Shown here piece after piece: positions 5,148 through 6,339 of a stretch of 6,339 bases of DNA. Source of the DNA: a bacterium (GTDB taxonomy: Bacteria; Elusimicrobiota; Elusimicrobia; Elusimicrobiales; UBA9959); NCBI GenBank assembly GCA_021845705.1, contig JAJZVJ010000156.1, positions 1 to 6,339 on the forward strand. Direction: 5' to 3'. Positions within the stretch are counted from its first letter, which is position 1; each line of letters begins with the position of its first letter. Below the pieces are notes generated by a model that was not told the origin of the DNA, made no database searches, and worked only from the letters and a program-made list of their open reading frames with translations. The position numbers and the translations under genes were made by a program.

Positions 5148-6339
5148 ATGAAAGTTAAAGTTATCGGCCCAGGAGAGAACCTTGTCGAGAAAGCCGGGGA
5201 GATCCTGCTTTCGGCGAAGGAATTGGCTGATAATATAGTGGTTTTCCCCGGGAAGAGACCCGCGCATTTTTTACGCAGGTACCTGGCGGAGAAGCGCGGG
5301 GGAGCCCTGCGCGGGCCGGTGATAACCGCGATGGACGGCTTTATAGACCTGGCCGCCGGGGAACTGGGGATAAAGGGGACGGAAGCCTCCTCTCTTGACC
5401 TGGCGGAAGTGCTCTACGGAAGGCTCAAGGGCGAGCTTTGCGGTATAATAGCGCGCGACCCGGGTAAGCTCACGCTCGATTCCTTCCTGCCCTGGGCCTT
5501 CAAGCTGACAGGCGACTTTGAAGAGCTTAAAATAGAGCTCAAGACGCAGAAAGATTTTTCCGGCTATGATTCTATCCTGCCCGAGGACCTGCGGAGCGCT
5601 TCTTTCCTGAAGAAGCTGGAAAGTTTCAGCCGCCTCTACGGGGACTTCTACAAGGAACTGGAAAAAGCGGGGCTGCTGACCCGCTCCATGAAATACGCCC
5701 GCGTAGCGGCGCAAGCAGGCCGGCTGGACCTGGGGAAGTATGAAAATATAATTTTCGCAGGTTTTTTCGCCCTCACCGCCTCCGAGAAAGCCATCTTGAA
5801 ATATCTTTCCTCCCGCGGCGCGCATATCCTGCTGGAAGCCGGCCCCGGCCTGTCGGAGCAATTCTCCTTTCTCGGTTCCGCTATCTCCCGGCTCCCCGGC
5901 TCCCGGTTCCCGGCTCCAGGCCTGCATTTCTATAAAGCCTCCGACGCCCACGGCGAAATTTTCAAGCTCGCGGAAGTCCTGGCCGGCTCCAAACCCCCGG
6001 TCCTCGGGGCGCCCGGTCCTATGAAGGACGTTATCGTCCTTCCCGAGGCGCAGGCGCTTTTCCCGCTTATAGAGAACGTGCTTGGCGGGGCGGGGGACTA
6101 TAATATCTCTATGGGGTACCCGCTCGCGGCCACTCCCGTTTACGCCCTGCTGGACGCGCTCGGCGACCTGCTGGACAAGAAAAGCGAGGCCGGCTATTTT
6201 ACGCCCGACTATTTAAAGTTCGTCTTCCACCCTTACATAAAGAACAATTACCTGGCCGGCTCGGCCGAGGCCAGCCGCGTGGTCTTCCAGACCGTGGAGG
6301 AGCGTCTTTCGCGCCGCGTGAATAAATACATCGCGCTTA
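5148..6339 (+). CDS. AddB-like helicase/nuclease subunit, 5' part, cut by the window edge
   Basis: An open frame of 397 codons runs from ATG 5148 off the right edge without a stop. The N-terminus (VVFPGKRPAHFLRRYL, about residues 31-46) matches the opening of AddB-family and related PD-(D/E)XK nuclease proteins, which lack a classical Walker A motif. Further family-like segments are ENIIFAGFFALTASEKAIL (199-217), VIVLPEAQALFPLI (about 300-313) and ISMGYPLAATPVYALLD (320-336), followed by FTPDYLKFVFHPYI. These belong to the inactivated-helicase part. The nuclease domain with the iron-sulfur cysteines expected at the C-terminus would lie beyond the window. AddB acts with AddA in processing double-strand breaks for RecA. 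The start is bounded by an in-frame TAA at 5136; the ribosome binding site is poor. It follows the TlpA-like gene by 54 bases and may share its transcript. A heptamer repeat interrupts it at codons 247-257. The family is clear; the subtype is less certain. Confidence 0.8.
   Translation, partial: MKVKVIGPGENLVEKAGEILLSAKELADNIVVFPGKRPAHFLRRYLAEKRGGALRGPVITAMDGFIDLAAGELGIKGTEASSLDLAEVLYGRLKGELCGIIARDPGKLTLDSFLPWAFKLTGDFEELKIELKTQKDFSGYDSILPEDLRSASFLKKLESFSRLYGDFYKELEKAGLLTRSMKYARVAAQAGRLDLGKYENIIFAGFFALTASEKAILKYLSSRGAHILLEAGPGLSEQFSFLGSAISRLPGSRFPAPGLHFYKASDAHGEIFKLAEVLAGSKPPVLGAPGPMKDVIVLPEAQALFPLIENVLGGAGDYNISMGYPLAATPVYALLDALGDLLDKKSEAGYFTPDYLKFVFHPYIKNNYLAGSAEASRVVFQTVEERLSRRVNKYIAL
5886..5917 (+). 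repeat. Tandem heptamer repeat inside the AddB-like gene
   Basis: Four consecutive units read TCCCGGC, TCCCCGGC, TCCCGGT and TCCCGGC, followed by a partial TCC. They encode a low-complexity Arg/Pro/Gly/Ser stretch between two conserved segments of the protein, which suits a surface loop. Seven-base units are not a multiple of three, so gain or loss of one copy would shift the frame. Confidence 0.65.

Noticed and set aside
5271..5951. 226-codon minus-strand ORF opposite the AddB-like gene
   Set aside because: The plus-strand frame has family-specific motifs over the same region; the antisense protein shows none.

Overview
The window is GC-rich bacterial DNA with dense coding on both strands. 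The organism is probably a Gram-negative (two-membrane) bacterium: an outer-membrane beta-barrel protein ends in the expected terminal phenylalanine, and several proteins carry Sec-type signal peptides. AUA (Ile) and AGG (Arg) codons are frequent despite the high GC. Together with a DUF3738 (TIGR03435-type) domain and an AddB-like nuclease/helicase subunit, this suggests a deep-branching phylum such as Elusimicrobiota, or alternatively Acidobacteriota. This taxonomic guess is inference and was not tested.

Layout. (1) At 60-915 (+) two small genes lie 16 bases apart: an unrecognised 139-residue basic protein, then a 139-residue secreted lysine-rich protein with a DUF5666-like beta core. (2) A strong 12-bp hairpin at 965-992 separates this pair from a convergent minus-strand gene (1011-1823) for a 270-residue outer-membrane beta-barrel protein. 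(3) A divergent intergenic region (1824-2070) holds the strong ribosome binding site of the barrel gene, a 10-bp palindrome, a possible 14-codon leader ORF and an 11-bp tandem repeat. (4) At 2071-5093 (+) two genes overlap by ATGA: a DsbD/ScsB-type transmembrane thiol reductant transporter, and a secreted TlpA-like thioredoxin fused to a DUF3738 domain. (5) From 5148 to the window edge runs the first ~397 codons of an AddB-like gene. It is easily missed because it has no stop codon inside the window.

How the parts may work together. The DsbD-like protein should carry electrons from cytoplasmic thioredoxin across the inner membrane through its cysteine pairs. The overlapping TlpA-like gene supplies an obvious periplasmic acceptor. 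The pair therefore reads as a dedicated extracytoplasmic reducing module, with the DUF3738 domain as its unexplained part. The DsbD-like protein appears to lack the last two membrane helices usual for DsbD, leaving a CcdA-like six-helix core tied directly to the C-terminal thioredoxin domain. No mobile element, CRISPR array, tRNA or rRNA was seen.
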